A stretch of DNA of 64,000 bases from Streptomyces durmitorensis (GCF_023498005.1 NZ_CP097289.1:8432001-8496000), one strand, 5' to 3'; positions 1 through 7,462 are shown, counted from the stretch's first letter. The notes: generated by a model not told the origin, from the letters alone. Numbers and translations: made by a program.

Positions 1-458
1 TCCTGGGGCTCGTGCGCACGGTGCTGCGCGACCCGGCCCAGTCCGAGGAGGTCGCCCAGGAGGTGCTGGTGGAGGTGTGGCGTACGGCCGCGCGCTACCG
101 GCAGGAGCGGGGGAGTGTCATGAACTGGGTCCTTACGATGGCGCACCGCAGAGCGGTGGACCGCGTGCGGTCCGTGCAGGCGTCGGCGGAGCGCGACCAC
201 AAGGCGGCGCTGCTCGAACGCACGCCCGCCTTCGACGAGGTGAGCGAGCAGGTGGAGAACCGCCTGGAGCGCGAACAGGTGCGCCGCTGCCTGCGCAACC
301 TGACCGAGCTGCAGCGGCAGTCGGTGACCCTCGCCTACTACCGGGGGCTGACCTACCGGGAGGTCGGCGAGCTCCTCTCGGTGCCCCTGGGGACGGTCAA
401 GACCCGCCTGCGCGACGGCCTGATCCGGCTGCGCGACTGCCTGGGGGTGAGCGCATGA
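1..458 (+). CDS. sigK: ECF RNA polymerase sigma factor, SigK type (5' end cut by window)
   Basis: The reading frame is open from the left edge (first codons read LGLVRTVLRD), so the N-terminal part of sigma region 2 lies outside the window. What is visible is the end of region 2, with the helix EEVAQEVLVEVWRTAARY and the -10 recognition segment VMNWVLTMAHRRAVDRVR, and a complete region 4 with the helix-turn-helix TYREVGELLSVPLGTVKTRL. ECF factors of this type direct RNA polymerase to a small regulon and are held by a membrane anti-sigma factor. The stop codon overlaps the start of the adjoining RskA-type gene (ATGA), the usual arrangement for a cognate pair. Assignment to the SigK/SigL-like subgroup rests on the RskA partner and sequence similarity by eye. 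Confidence 0.9.
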   Translation, partial: LGLVRTVLRDPAQSEEVAQEVLVEVWRTAARYRQERGSVMNWVLTMAHRRAVDRVRSVQASAERDHKAALLERTPAFDEVSEQVENRLEREQVRRCLRNLTELQRQSVTLAYYRGLTYREVGELLSVPLGTVKTRLRDGLIRLRDCLGVSA

Positions 459-1210
459 GCGCCGCCGATCTGCACACGCTGACGGGTGCGTACGTCCTGC
501 ACGCCCTCACCGACGAGGAGCGCACGGAGTTCGAGCTGCACCTGCAGGAGTGCGAGGCCTGTGCCCAGGAGGTGAGCGAACTTGCCGCGACGGCAGGGCG
601 GTTGGCCCGTGCCGTGTCGGCCGCCCCGCCGGCGCAGATGAAGGCCGACGTGCTGCGGCGGATCGCCACCGTCCGCCAGCTGCCGCCGCACACGCCCACA
701 CCGGCGAGGACCACCGGTGGCACGAGCCGCGGGCGACAGCTGTCCCGCTTCGCCCTCGCCGCGTGTCTGGCCCTGGCCGCCGGGTTCGGCGGGGTCGCCG
801 TATGGCAGAACCAGCGGGCCGACGAGGCGGGCGAGCGTGCCGAACAGGCGCGGCAACAGGCCGAGCAGCTGGCCCAGGTGCTCGCGGCGCCGGACGCCAA
901 GGCGTCCACCGGCCGGCTCACCGACGGTGCGACCGGCACGGTCGTGGTGGCCAAGAGCCTCAACCAGGCCGCGTTCGTGGCGGCCAAGATGCCCGAGCCG
1001 CCCTCGGGCAAGGTCTATCAACTGTGGTTCAACGACGACGGAACGATGCGCTCGGCCGGTCTGATGAATCCGGGCCGCAGTACCGAAGCGGTGCTGCTCG
1101 ACGGCCCGGTGGACAAGGCATCCGGCATCGGCATCACCGTGGAACCGGCGGGCGGCTCCGATGAGCCGACGTCCGACCCGGTGGCCCTGATGAACTTCCC
1201 CACGGCCTGA
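455..1210 (+). CDS. rskA: Anti-sigma factor, RskA family, membrane protein
   Basis: A 251-residue protein that should bind and inhibit the sigma factor encoded just upstream. Residues 1-75 form a zinc anti-sigma domain with the motif H29-x3-C33-x2-C36 (HLQECEAC). Residues about 98-117 (LALAAGFGGVAVWQ core) are a single membrane helix, followed by a short Gln/Glu/Ala-rich coiled coil near 121-140 and a C-terminal RskA domain exposed outside the membrane (about 155-250, with KVYQLWFNDDG). The ATG overlaps the sigma stop by 4 bases, indicating translational coupling. Signal release would be by regulated proteolysis as in other RskA proteins. The stress sensed is unknown; the photolyase gene 37 bases downstream hints at light or DNA damage. 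Confidence 0.92.
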   Translation: MSAADLHTLTGAYVLHALTDEERTEFELHLQECEACAQEVSELAATAGRLARAVSAAPPAQMKADVLRRIATVRQLPPHTPTPARTTGGTSRGRQLSRFALAACLALAAGFGGVAVWQNQRADEAGERAEQARQQAEQLAQVLAAPDAKASTGRLTDGATGTVVVAKSLNQAAFVAAKMPEPPSGKVYQLWFNDDGTMRSAGLMNPGRSTEAVLLDGPVDKASGIGITVEPAGGSDEPTSDPVALMNFPTA

Positions 1211-1246
1211 GGGGCCGCAGAACATGAACATGAGGAGCCGCAGAAA

Positions 1247-2605
1247 GTGACTGTCTCGATCGTCCTGTTCACCTCCGATCTCCGGCTGCACGACAACCCG
1301 GCGCTGCGCGCCGCGCAGCGCGAGGCGGACCGGATCGTCCCCCTGTTCGTGTACGACGAGGGGCTGCGGTCCACGGGATTCGCCGTCCCCAACCGGCTGG
1401 CCTTTCTCGCCGACTGCCTGGCGGACCTGGACGCGGGGCTGCGCAAGCGCGGCGGTCGCCTCGTGGTCCGCAGCGGTGACGTCGTCGACCAGGTCCACCG
1501 GGTGGCGCGGGAGACCGGCGCGACGCGGGTGCACGTCGCGGCAGGGGTGAGCCGGTACGCGACGCGGCGCGAGGAGCGGCTGCGGGCCGCGCTGGGCGAC
1601 ACCGACTGCCGCCTGGTCGTGCACGACGCGGTGGTCACGGCGGTCGCACCGGGGGAGCTGCTCCCCGCGGGCAACGACCACTACGCCGTGTTCACCCCGT
1701 ACTTCCGGCGCTGGGCGGCAGCGGGCGTACGGGATGTCCTGGCCGCTCCGCGCACGGTGCGGGTCGCCGACGTGACGTCGGAGCAGGTGCTGCCGCGCAG
1801 CGAGATCGGCGGCGTCTCGCCGGGACTCGACGCCGGGGGTGAGGACGCCGGACGCCGGCGGCTGCGGTCCTGGCTGTCCGGCGGCGTCGCGGGGTACGAG
1901 GACGGCCACGACGACATCGCGGGAGATGCCACGTCGCGCCTCTCGCCCCACCTCCACTTCGGCACCCTGTCGGCGGCCGAGGTCATCCGCGAGGCATCCC
2001 GTGAGGGTTCGTCGGGGGCGCAGGCGTTCATCCGGCAGCTGGCCTGGCGGGACTTCCACCACCAGGTCCTCGCGGCCCGTCCCGACGCGGCGGCCCGGGA
2101 CTACCGCTCGCGCGGTGACCGGTGGCGCACGAACGAGAAGGAGACCACCGCCTGGCTCGAAGGGCGCACCGGCTACCCCTTCGTGGACGCGGCGATGCGC
2201 CAGCTGCGGCACGAGGGCTGGATGCACAACCGGGGACGGATGGTGGTGGCGAGCTTCCTCACCAAGACCCTCTACGTCGACTGGCGCGTGGGCGCCCGGC
2301 ATTTCCTGAGCCTCCTGGTGGACGGCGACGTCGCCAACAACCAGATGAACTGGCAGTGGGCGGCGGGCACCGGGACGGACACCCGGCCCAACCGTGTCCT
2401 CAACCCCGTGATCCAGGGCAAGCGCTTCGACCCGGGCGGCAGCTACGTACGCCGCTGGCTGCCCGAACTCGCCGACGTCCCGGACCGGTGCGTCCACGAG
2501 CCGTGGAAGCTCGAGGGCCTGGACCGCGCGGGCGTCGACTACCCCGACCCGATCGTCGAACTGGCCGAGGGCCGCGCCCGCTTCGAGCAGGCCCGCGGCG
2601 CCTGA
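1247..2605 (+). CDS. phr: Deoxyribodipyrimidine photo-lyase (DNA photolyase)
   Basis: A 452-residue cryptochrome/photolyase family enzyme that uses blue light and FADH- to split UV-induced cyclobutane pyrimidine dimers. The N-terminal alpha/beta antenna domain (SIVLFTSDLRLHDNPAL, residues 2-130) is followed by the helical FAD domain (about 190-450) with the family landmarks RQLAWRDFHHQ, GYPFVDAAMRQL, WMHNRGRM and NNQMNWQWAAGTGTD. Length is typical of class I bacterial photolyases. The GTG start sits behind GAGGAGCCGCAG. The gene lies 37 bases after rskA on the same strand, so it is probably part of the sigma/anti-sigma operon. A 12-bp stem follows the stop. Confidence 0.95.
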   Translation: MTVSIVLFTSDLRLHDNPALRAAQREADRIVPLFVYDEGLRSTGFAVPNRLAFLADCLADLDAGLRKRGGRLVVRSGDVVDQVHRVARETGATRVHVAAGVSRYATRREERLRAALGDTDCRLVVHDAVVTAVAPGELLPAGNDHYAVFTPYFRRWAAAGVRDVLAAPRTVRVADVTSEQVLPRSEIGGVSPGLDAGGEDAGRRRLRSWLSGGVAGYEDGHDDIAGDATSRLSPHLHFGTLSAAEVIREASREGSSGAQAFIRQLAWRDFHHQVLAARPDAAARDYRSRGDRWRTNEKETTAWLEGRTGYPFVDAAMRQLRHEGWMHNRGRMVVASFLTKTLYVDWRVGARHFLSLLVDGDVANNQMNWQWAAGTGTDTRPNRVLNPVIQGKRFDPGGSYVRRWLPELADVPDRCVHEPWKLEGLDRAGVDYPDPIVELAEGRARFEQARGA

Positions 2606-2623
2606 CCGGCACAGGCACCGGAG

Positions 2624-2668
2624 GGCCGGGCGGCGGAGGCTTCCGGCGGCGGTCGGCGCCGCCCGGCC
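2624..2668 (+). terminator. Probable terminator after phr
   Basis: Twelve-base perfect arms GGCCGGGCGGCG and CGCCGCCCGGCC separated by 21 bases, 18 bases past the photolyase stop. There is no U tract, as is common in high-GC actinobacteria. Confidence 0.5.
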
Positions 2669-2672
2669 GCCG

Positions 2673-2688
2673 ATACCCCTGGGGGTAT
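2673..2688. promoter_or_regulatory. CsoR/CstR-like operator upstream of rhodanese gene
   Basis: The sequence ATACCCC-TG-GGGGTAT is a perfect 7-bp inverted repeat with a 2-base centre, 49 bases before the ATG of the rhodanese gene. Operators of CsoR-family regulators, especially the persulfide sensor CstR, have the form ATACCCC(N)GGGGTAT, and CstR regulons contain rhodanese and DUF2892 genes. No csoR/cstR gene is in the window, so the regulator is inferred. Confidence 0.6.
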
Positions 2689-2737
2689 TTCGGTCCGCCG
2701 GGGTGAGAGCCTTGGACCAACGAAAGGACAGCCCCAC

Positions 2738-3304
2738 ATGACTTTCCCCGCCGATCTGGCCCCCGCCCAGGCCGCAGCCCGCCTGGACCGGTACACCGTC
2801 ATCGACGTCCGTACGCCGGGCGAGTACGCCTCCGGCCACATCCCCGGAGCCCACAACATCCCCGTGGACCACCTGCACACGGCGCTGCCCGAGCTCAAGG
2901 CTGCCGCCGCCCGCGGTGAGCTCCTGATGGTCTGCGCCTCCGGAAACCGCTCCGCCACCGCGTGCGCCGAGCTGGCCGCCGCCGACATCCCCGCCGCCAC
3001 CCTCGCCGGCGGCACCACCGCCTGGGCCGAGCAGGGCCACCCGCTGCAGCCCTCCGAAGGCGCTCCGAAGGCCTGGGCGATGGAACGCCAGGTCCGTCTT
3101 GCCGCCGGGTCCCTCGTCGTCCTCGGCATCGCCGCCGGAACGCGCTACCGGCCCGCGCGCCTGCTGGCCGCCGGTATCGGCGCGGGCCTCGTCTTCTCCG
3201 CCGTGACCAACACCTGCGGCATGGCGGCCGTCCTGGCCAGGCTTCCCCACAACCGCCCTCGCGCCACCGACCTCCGCACCACGCTGGAAGCCCTGCAGCA
3301 GTAA
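2738..3304 (+). CDS. Rhodanese-domain membrane protein (rhodanese + DUF2892, YgaP-like)
   Basis: A 188-residue sulfurtransferase-type protein. Residues 1-105 form one rhodanese domain with DVRTPGEYASGHIPGAHNIP and the active-site loop CASGNRS, whose Cys66 would carry the persulfide. Residues about 110-180 match DUF2892 and contain two hydrophobic segments (LAAGSLVVLGIAAG and AAGIGAGLVFSAVT), so the rhodanese is tethered to the cytoplasmic membrane, as in E. coli YgaP. The ATG follows GAAAGGACAGCCCC. Sulfane-sulfur handling is the expected role, and the upstream CstR-like palindrome fits induction by persulfide or sulfide. The gene appears monocistronic and ends 25 bases from a convergent gene. 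Confidence 0.9.
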   Translation: MTFPADLAPAQAAARLDRYTVIDVRTPGEYASGHIPGAHNIPVDHLHTALPELKAAAARGELLMVCASGNRSATACAELAAADIPAATLAGGTTAWAEQGHPLQPSEGAPKAWAMERQVRLAAGSLVVLGIAAGTRYRPARLLAAGIGAGLVFSAVTNTCGMAAVLARLPHNRPRATDLRTTLEALQQ

Positions 3305-3329
3305 CCGCTGACCGTGGGGCGGCCCGCGC

Positions 3330-3914
3330 TCAGTGGATGCGGCGCGCCCGGTGCCGCCGGGCCGTGAGGCGTACGTCCGCCTCCAGGGTGCGCGGCGCCG
3401 CGGCGGCCCGTGCCTCGGCGACGGCGCCCCGGGCGAGCTCGTCCAGCACCGCTTCCGGACTGGCGTCGGGGCCGAGGACCAGTGTGATGCGGGCCCGCAG
3501 CCGCCGGGGGCGTCCGAGCAGGCGTACGTGGGCGCGGGCGACGCCGTCGACGGCTCGGGCACGTTCGGTCATCGCGGCGGCCAGAGCCGTGGCGGAGAGG
3601 GTGACGCCGGGTTGCCCGAGGGGGAGTTCGCGCAGCCGGCCGCTGCGGAGCTGGGCGAGGGACCAGCAGAGGAACAGGACGGCGCCGACGGCCAGCGCGG
3701 CGATCACGACGGGCGGCCACCAGCCGTGATCACGCCAGCGGCCGAGCAGCTCCTGGTCCAGCCACACCCGGTCGGCGCCGATACGGGGCACGGTCGAGGG
3801 CAGCCGGTCGCGGACGGGGGCGGTCACGGAGGCCAGCGCGGCTCCGCCGGCCAGGAGAACTGCCGCCAAGCAGAGCAGAGCCGAGCGGTTCACGCCGCCA
3901 CGCAGCCGGGTCAT
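3330..3914 (-). CDS. amaP: Alkaline-shock response membrane anchor (AmaP-like) protein
   Basis: A 194-residue protein with a membrane hairpin: a first helix near residues 10-30 (LLCLAAVLLAGGAALA) and a second near 67-87 (VVIAALAVGAVLFLCW), followed by a cytoplasmic domain with Asp23-like strand/helix character (PGVTLSATALAAAMTERARAV). AmaP proteins anchor Asp23 to the membrane in Firmicutes. Here it is the last gene of the minus-strand Asp23 operon, its start overlapping the preceding gene's stop by 4 bases. The family call relies on topology and context more than on sharp motifs. Confidence 0.72.
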   Translation of the reverse strand: MTRLRGGVNRSALLCLAAVLLAGGAALASVTAPVRDRLPSTVPRIGADRVWLDQELLGRWRDHGWWPPVVIAALAVGAVLFLCWSLAQLRSGRLRELPLGQPGVTLSATALAAAMTERARAVDGVARAHVRLLGRPRRLRARITLVLGPDASPEAVLDELARGAVAEARAAAAPRTLEADVRLTARRHRARRIH

Positions 3915-4891
3915 CGCAGGGTGCTCCTCTCCGTTGCGGCGGGCACGCTCGCGTGTCCGGACCCGGACCCGGGGGTGGCCGCTGGGGCGCGCCAGGCCGG
4001 TTCCGTCCTCAGCCGCACGCGCAGCCGCAGCGGCCTCGCGAGGCCGAGCTTCGCGGCCGCGGCCTCGGCGGCCTCGGTCACCGCCCGCCGTGCGCCGTCC
4101 TGTTCACCGAACTCGAGACCGGCCCGCACCCGTGCCCTGCGGCGGCCGACCCGGACCAGGACCCTGCCGACGCCGGGCACGTCCGTCACCGCGTCCCGCA
4201 GGAAACCGGCGACCGCCCGGCGTTCCAGGACCGCGTGCACGCCCGGCAGCGGTGGCCGCATCGGCAGGCCGCTGCGACGGCCCGGCGTGACGGCGAGGAC
4301 CAGCAGCCACACGCCGAGCGCGAGGACGGCGACCGCAGCGAGGACACCGGAGGCCGTGGCGCTCTCCGGGCCGTGCGTGGAAAGCCACTCCATCGCCTCC
4401 ACCCGCCACCGCGCGGGCGCGTGCCCGGCCACGTGCACCGACACCACGTCGTACAGCAGCACTCCACAGACCGCGGCCGCGGCGAGGGCGAACACCGCGA
4501 CCGGCAGGCGCCGTTGGGACCACGGGCGCCGCGCGCGAACCACGGCCGCCCCCGCGCCCGTCATAGGTGGCGCGAGCTGCCCGGCGGACCGCGCGCGGGG
4601 GGACAGACCCCGGACACGGATCCGCGCGGACGGCACGGTGAGCCCGGTGAGCCGGGCGGTGCGCTCGGCGACGTGCGACCGCACGCGCTCGCCCGCCTCG
4701 TCGAGCACGGCGGGATAGGGCAGGGTCACGGTGACGCCGACCCGGGCCCTGCGGCCCCGCACGGACGCCGACCCCCGGGCGGCCTCGACCGCTCCGGGTT
4801 CCAGGGCCTCCGTCGCCGCGCGCTCCGCGATGCGGCGCACCGCACGGTCCGCGACGGTCGTCGAACCGCGCTCCGCCGCGGGCGCGGTCAT
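3911..4891 (-). CDS. DUF6286 membrane protein with N-terminal Asp23/Gls24-like domain
   Basis: A 326-residue protein. Residues 1-100 resemble Asp23/Gls24 (VADRAVRRIAERAATEAL and ARVGVTVTLPYPAVLDEAGE), with the alternating strand pattern followed by a helix carrying RSHVAERTARLTGL. After a basic linker two hydrophobic segments follow (LPVAVFALAAAAVCGVLLYD near 135-155 and VLAAVAVLALGVWLLVLAV near 180-205), then a C-terminal domain typical of DUF6286. It overlaps both neighbouring genes by 4 bases, so the operon is tightly coupled. A role in the cell-envelope Asp23 complex is inferred from domain content and position; no enzymatic residues are visible. Confidence 0.78.
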   Translation of the reverse strand: MTAPAAERGSTTVADRAVRRIAERAATEALEPGAVEAARGSASVRGRRARVGVTVTLPYPAVLDEAGERVRSHVAERTARLTGLTVPSARIRVRGLSPRARSAGQLAPPMTGAGAAVVRARRPWSQRRLPVAVFALAAAAVCGVLLYDVVSVHVAGHAPARWRVEAMEWLSTHGPESATASGVLAAVAVLALGVWLLVLAVTPGRRSGLPMRPPLPGVHAVLERRAVAGFLRDAVTDVPGVGRVLVRVGRRRARVRAGLEFGEQDGARRAVTEAAEAAAAKLGLARPLRLRVRLRTEPAWRAPAATPGSGSGHASVPAATERSTLR

Positions 4892-5076
4892 CGCCGCTCC
4901 CGGTCACGCCCGCCGAGGAAGGCACGCAGGTCCGTGCCCTCGTCCACGAGACGCCCCAGGACGAAGCCGACCGCGCCGAGCGCGGCGACCAGGAGGAACG
5001 CGCCGAAGCCGCCGAACCACCCGGCGAATCCCAGGGCCATGCCCGCCATCAGGCCGACCAGAGCTGTGCTCACCAC
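4888..5076 (-). CDS. Small DUF2273-like membrane protein of the Asp23 operon
   Basis: A 62-residue protein with two close hydrophobic, glycine-rich segments (ALVGLMAGMALGFAGWF and GAFLLVAALGAVGFVLGRL) and a charged tail DRERR. DUF2273 proteins are short membrane partners of Asp23 and AmaP in Gram-positive bacteria. The GTG start follows an AGGTGAGTG stretch, and the stop overlaps the next gene by 4 bases. Function is assigned from size, topology and gene order. Confidence 0.75.
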   Translation of the reverse strand: MVSTALVGLMAGMALGFAGWFGGFGAFLLVAALGAVGFVLGRLVDEGTDLRAFLGGRDRERR

Positions 5077-5141
5077 TCACCTCACACCACAGAAAGGGAC
5101 GTCTGACACCACCGGAAGGTGGTCCGTGCGGGGCGGGTGCG

Positions 5142-5660
5142 CTACTCGACGCGCGTCTCGCCGCCGGAGTCCGCGGTGTCGTCCTCGGGCAGGTGGACGT
5201 CGTTGACGGCGACGTTCACCTCGACCACCTCGAGGCCGGTGATGCGCTCCACCGCCGAGATGACGTTCTCGCGCACGTCATGGGCGACGTCCGTGATGGG
5301 CACGCCGTACTCGACGACGATGTCGAGGTCGATCGCGGTCTGCCGCTCGCCGACCTCGACCTTCACCCCGCGGCCGACGTTCGGGCGCCCGCCGGGAACA
5401 CGGTCGCGCACCGCGCCGATGGTGCGGGACAGGCCGCCGCCCATGTCGAACACGCCGGGGATCTCGCGCGCCGCCATTCCGGCGATCTTCACGACCACGA
5501 CATCGGCGATGGAGGTCTTGCCCCGTGTCGCCGCCGGCTCGGCTGCGCCCGTTCCGCCCGTGACGGTGGTGGCTCCGAGGCTCTTGTGCGCCCCGCCGGA
5601 GAGATCCTTCCCGGTGCTGCCGGACACGGCTGCTTTCGAAGTGAGGTCCTGCGTCGTCAT
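5142..5660 (-). CDS. Asp23/Gls24 family envelope stress response protein
   Basis: A 172-residue soluble protein and the first gene of the minus-strand operon. After a low-complexity N-terminus (1-55) the Asp23 domain runs from about 55 to 160, with GKTSIADVVVVKIAGMAAREIPGV, the strand VKVEVGERQTAIDLDIVVEYG, and the helix plus strand VISAVERITGLEVVEVNVAVNDVHL. Asp23 proteins are abundant, membrane-anchored through AmaP and linked to alkaline and cell-wall stress. The ATG follows CCAGGAGATGCCACC. It is divergent from the ECF sigma gene 226 bases away, so both arms are likely controlled together. Confidence 0.93.
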   Translation of the reverse strand: MTTQDLTSKAAVSGSTGKDLSGGAHKSLGATTVTGGTGAAEPAATRGKTSIADVVVVKIAGMAAREIPGVFDMGGGLSRTIGAVRDRVPGGRPNVGRGVKVEVGERQTAIDLDIVVEYGVPITDVAHDVRENVISAVERITGLEVVEVNVAVNDVHLPEDDTADSGGETRVE

Positions 5661-5788
5661 GGTGGCATCTCCTGGTCGTCGTCAGGGATTTCTCGGTGAC
5701 TGTGCTGCCGGTGCCGGACCGTGTGAAGGCTTCTTCCGGCTCTTCTCCTGCTCCGACCCGGACGTCGTACGCCTGTTACGCGCCTCGC

Positions 5789-5817
5789 GGGAATTTCTCG
5801 CGTCGGCATGTAGCGTT
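5789..5817 (+). promoter_or_regulatory. Possible ECF-type promoter for the sigma gene
   Basis: GGGAAT (5789-5794) and CGTT (5814-5817) are spaced by 19 bases, close to the GGGAAT-N18-CGTT form used by SigR-like ECF factors. This would place a transcript about 60 bases before the GTG at 5887. The same GGGA(A)TTTCTCG core recurs at 5685-5695 near the divergent asp23 gene. Confidence 0.35.
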
Positions 5818-5886
5818 CCTGGGCCGCGTAACGCGGAGGGCCCTTCGTGTGTCGTACGAGCACGACCGAAGAGAGAGGAGCCGCGT

Positions 5887-6474
5887 GTGCCGGGCGACCG
5901 GGGTGGAACACCCGAGGAAGCGGACGCGTCGTCGAGACGTGAGGACGGCCTCCTCGCGGTGCGGGCGTCGGAGGGCGACGAAGAGGCCTTCGAGGCACTC
6001 GTGCACCGCCACGCACCCATGGCGCTGCGCCTGGCCACGCGCCTGCTCGGGAGCCGTCCGGAGGCGGAGGACGCCGTGCAGGACTCCTTCGTCAGCGCCT
6101 GGCGGGGGCTCCCGGAGTTCCGCAGGGACGCGCAGTTCGGTACGTGGATCTACCGCATCGTCACCAACCGCTGCCTGAACGTGCTGCGCTCGCGGCGGCC
6201 GGTCGTGGCCCTGGACAGCCTGCCCGAGCCGCCCGCTCCGGAGCACGAGGTCTCGCCCGCGCGGGTGGCCGAGGGGCACGCGGCCGTGGCGGACCTGGCG
6301 CGGGCGATGGAGGGGCTCTCGCCGGAGCAGCGGGTGTGCTGGGTGCTGCGTGAGCTGGACGGCGCGCCCTACGAGTCCATCGCCGAGACGGTCGGGATCA
6401 GTCCGGAGGCGGTCCGCGGCCGGGTCTTCAGGGCGCGGCGCTATCTGACGGAGGCGATGGCCGCATGGCGATGA
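5887..6474 (+). CDS. ECF RNA polymerase sigma factor linked to Asp23 locus
   Basis: A 195-residue ECF sigma factor. Region 2 spans about residues 25-95 (EAFEALVHRHAPMALRLATR, then EAEDAVQDSFVSAWRGL and FGTWIYRIVTNRCLNVLR) and region 4 about 130-190 (LSPEQRVCWVLRELDGAPYE and IAETVGISPEAVRGRVFRAR). The GTG at this start is preceded by AGAGAGGAG at good spacing. The frame stays open far upstream, but those codons run through the intergenic region and lack a ribosome site. The gene overlaps the next gene, a zinc-motif/Asp23 fusion, by 10 bases. It probably controls the two divergent Asp23 operons and its own transcription. Confidence 0.93.
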   Translation: MPGDRGGTPEEADASSRREDGLLAVRASEGDEEAFEALVHRHAPMALRLATRLLGSRPEAEDAVQDSFVSAWRGLPEFRRDAQFGTWIYRIVTNRCLNVLRSRRPVVALDSLPEPPAPEHEVSPARVAEGHAAVADLARAMEGLSPEQRVCWVLRELDGAPYESIAETVGISPEAVRGRVFRARRYLTEAMAAWR

Positions 6475-7118
6475 ACGGGGAATCCGTACCGGACGAGGAG
6501 CGGGAGGCGGGCTTCGGCGTGCTGCCTGAGGACGAACTGCTGCCCTGCGGGCGCGAGTTGTCACACGTATGGGAACAGTGGGAGGCGGGCGTGCCCGACC
6601 CCCACACCGACGGCTGCCCGCACTGCGCGCAGGCTCTGGACGCCCTGCGGCACCTGGAGGGAATCGTCACGGAGGCGCGCGACACGACGCCGCGGGAGCC
6701 GGACACCTCCGCGCTGACCGGCCGTGTCATGGACGTGGTGCGCCTTGAACTGCGGCCGGGCCGGACGCTGCCGCTCGGCGACGAGGACGAGGACGCCTGG
6801 ATCGTGGAGGCCGCTGCCGCCCGGACGGTGCGGGCGGCGGCCGAGTCGCTGCCGGGCGTGCGCGCGGGCAGCTGCCGCATCGGTCCGCTGGACGACGGGG
6901 CGTCCCCGGCGCCCGCGGGGCGCCTGACGCGGGGCCCGGTCAGGATCCGCGTCGAGGTCCAGGTCCCGCTCCTGTGGAACCTGCCGGAGATCGCGGACCG
7001 GGTGCGCGACCAGGTGCGGGAAGCCGTGGACGGCGAACTGGGCATGCGGATCGCGGTCGTCGACGTGACGATCACCGATGTCATCGACGACGACACCGAG
7101 GAAGGGCGGCGGCCGTGA
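6465..7118 (+). CDS. Asp23-domain protein with N-terminal zinc-finger (putative anti-sigma) motif
   Basis: A 217-residue protein without a clear membrane helix. The N-terminal 70 residues contain Cys28 and H47-x3-C51-x2-C54 (HTDGCPHC), the pattern of zinc anti-sigma (ZAS) domains. Residues about 105-210 form an Asp23/Gls24 domain (AWIVEAAAARTVRAAAESLPG, VRIRVEVQVPLLWNLPE, then VRDQVREAVDGELG). The gene overlaps the ECF sigma gene by 10 bases, the position normally held by the cognate anti-sigma factor. I infer that it binds that sigma factor and senses the Asp23 envelope complex; the Asp23 part is clear, the anti-sigma role is not proven. An alternative is a structural zinc site with no sigma contact. 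Confidence 0.78.
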   Translation: MAMNGESVPDEEREAGFGVLPEDELLPCGRELSHVWEQWEAGVPDPHTDGCPHCAQALDALRHLEGIVTEARDTTPREPDTSALTGRVMDVVRLELRPGRTLPLGDEDEDAWIVEAAAARTVRAAAESLPGVRAGSCRIGPLDDGASPAPAGRLTRGPVRIRVEVQVPLLWNLPEIADRVRDQVREAVDGELGMRIAVVDVTITDVIDDDTEEGRRP

Positions 7119-7462
7119 GCGATCGAGACGTTTCCCGCGTGCTGGCGGACGCGGTCATAGAGGCGGTCATCGGCACCCCGGGGGTGGCCTTCCTGCGCCC
7201 GGGCCTCGCGGATCTCCTGCGCTCGTCGGCCGTGCTGAGGCGGGGGCTCCCCAGCACTCCGGCGGGCTCCGCCGGAGTCCAGGTGCGGCGGCAGAAGGAC
7301 AGCCAGGACTGGAGCGTGGAGGTGTACGTCGTCCTGCACCGCGGACGGCGGGCCCTGGACGTGACACGAGAGGTGCGCTCGGCGGTGGCGCAGGCAGTCC
7401 GGCGCGTGACCGGGGAGCCGGCCGCGCCCGGGATCGCCGTCACGGTCACGGGACGCGTCTGA
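7115..7462 (+). CDS. Small Asp23/Gls24-like protein
   Basis: A 115-residue protein starting at a GTG that overlaps the previous stop (GTGA). It has the Asp23 arrangement of an N-terminal helix (VLADAVIEAVIGTPGV), strands (WSVEVYVVLHRGRRALDV) and a helix-strand ending (VRSAVAQAVRRVTGEP, then IAVTVTGRV). No signal peptide or membrane segment is seen. As third gene of the sigma operon it is likely another component or regulator of the envelope-stress complex. Its divergence from the full-length Asp23 protein is large, so the family call rests on pattern and context. Confidence 0.75.
   Translation: MSDRDVSRVLADAVIEAVIGTPGVAFLRPGLADLLRSSAVLRRGLPSTPAGSAGVQVRRQKDSQDWSVEVYVVLHRGRRALDVTREVRSAVAQAVRRVTGEPAAPGIAVTVTGRV

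Noticed and set aside
353..3562. A 1069-codon open frame on the minus strand across sigK, rskA, phr and rhodanese genes
   Set aside because: It is antisense to four clearly conserved genes, has low-complexity Arg/Gly/Pro composition and no ribosome site; long antisense frames are expected at this GC content.
5119..5886. Upstream extension of the ECF sigma gene
   Set aside because: The frame is open but runs antisense to asp23 and through the promoter region; the GTG at 5887 has an ideal AGAGAGGAG site.
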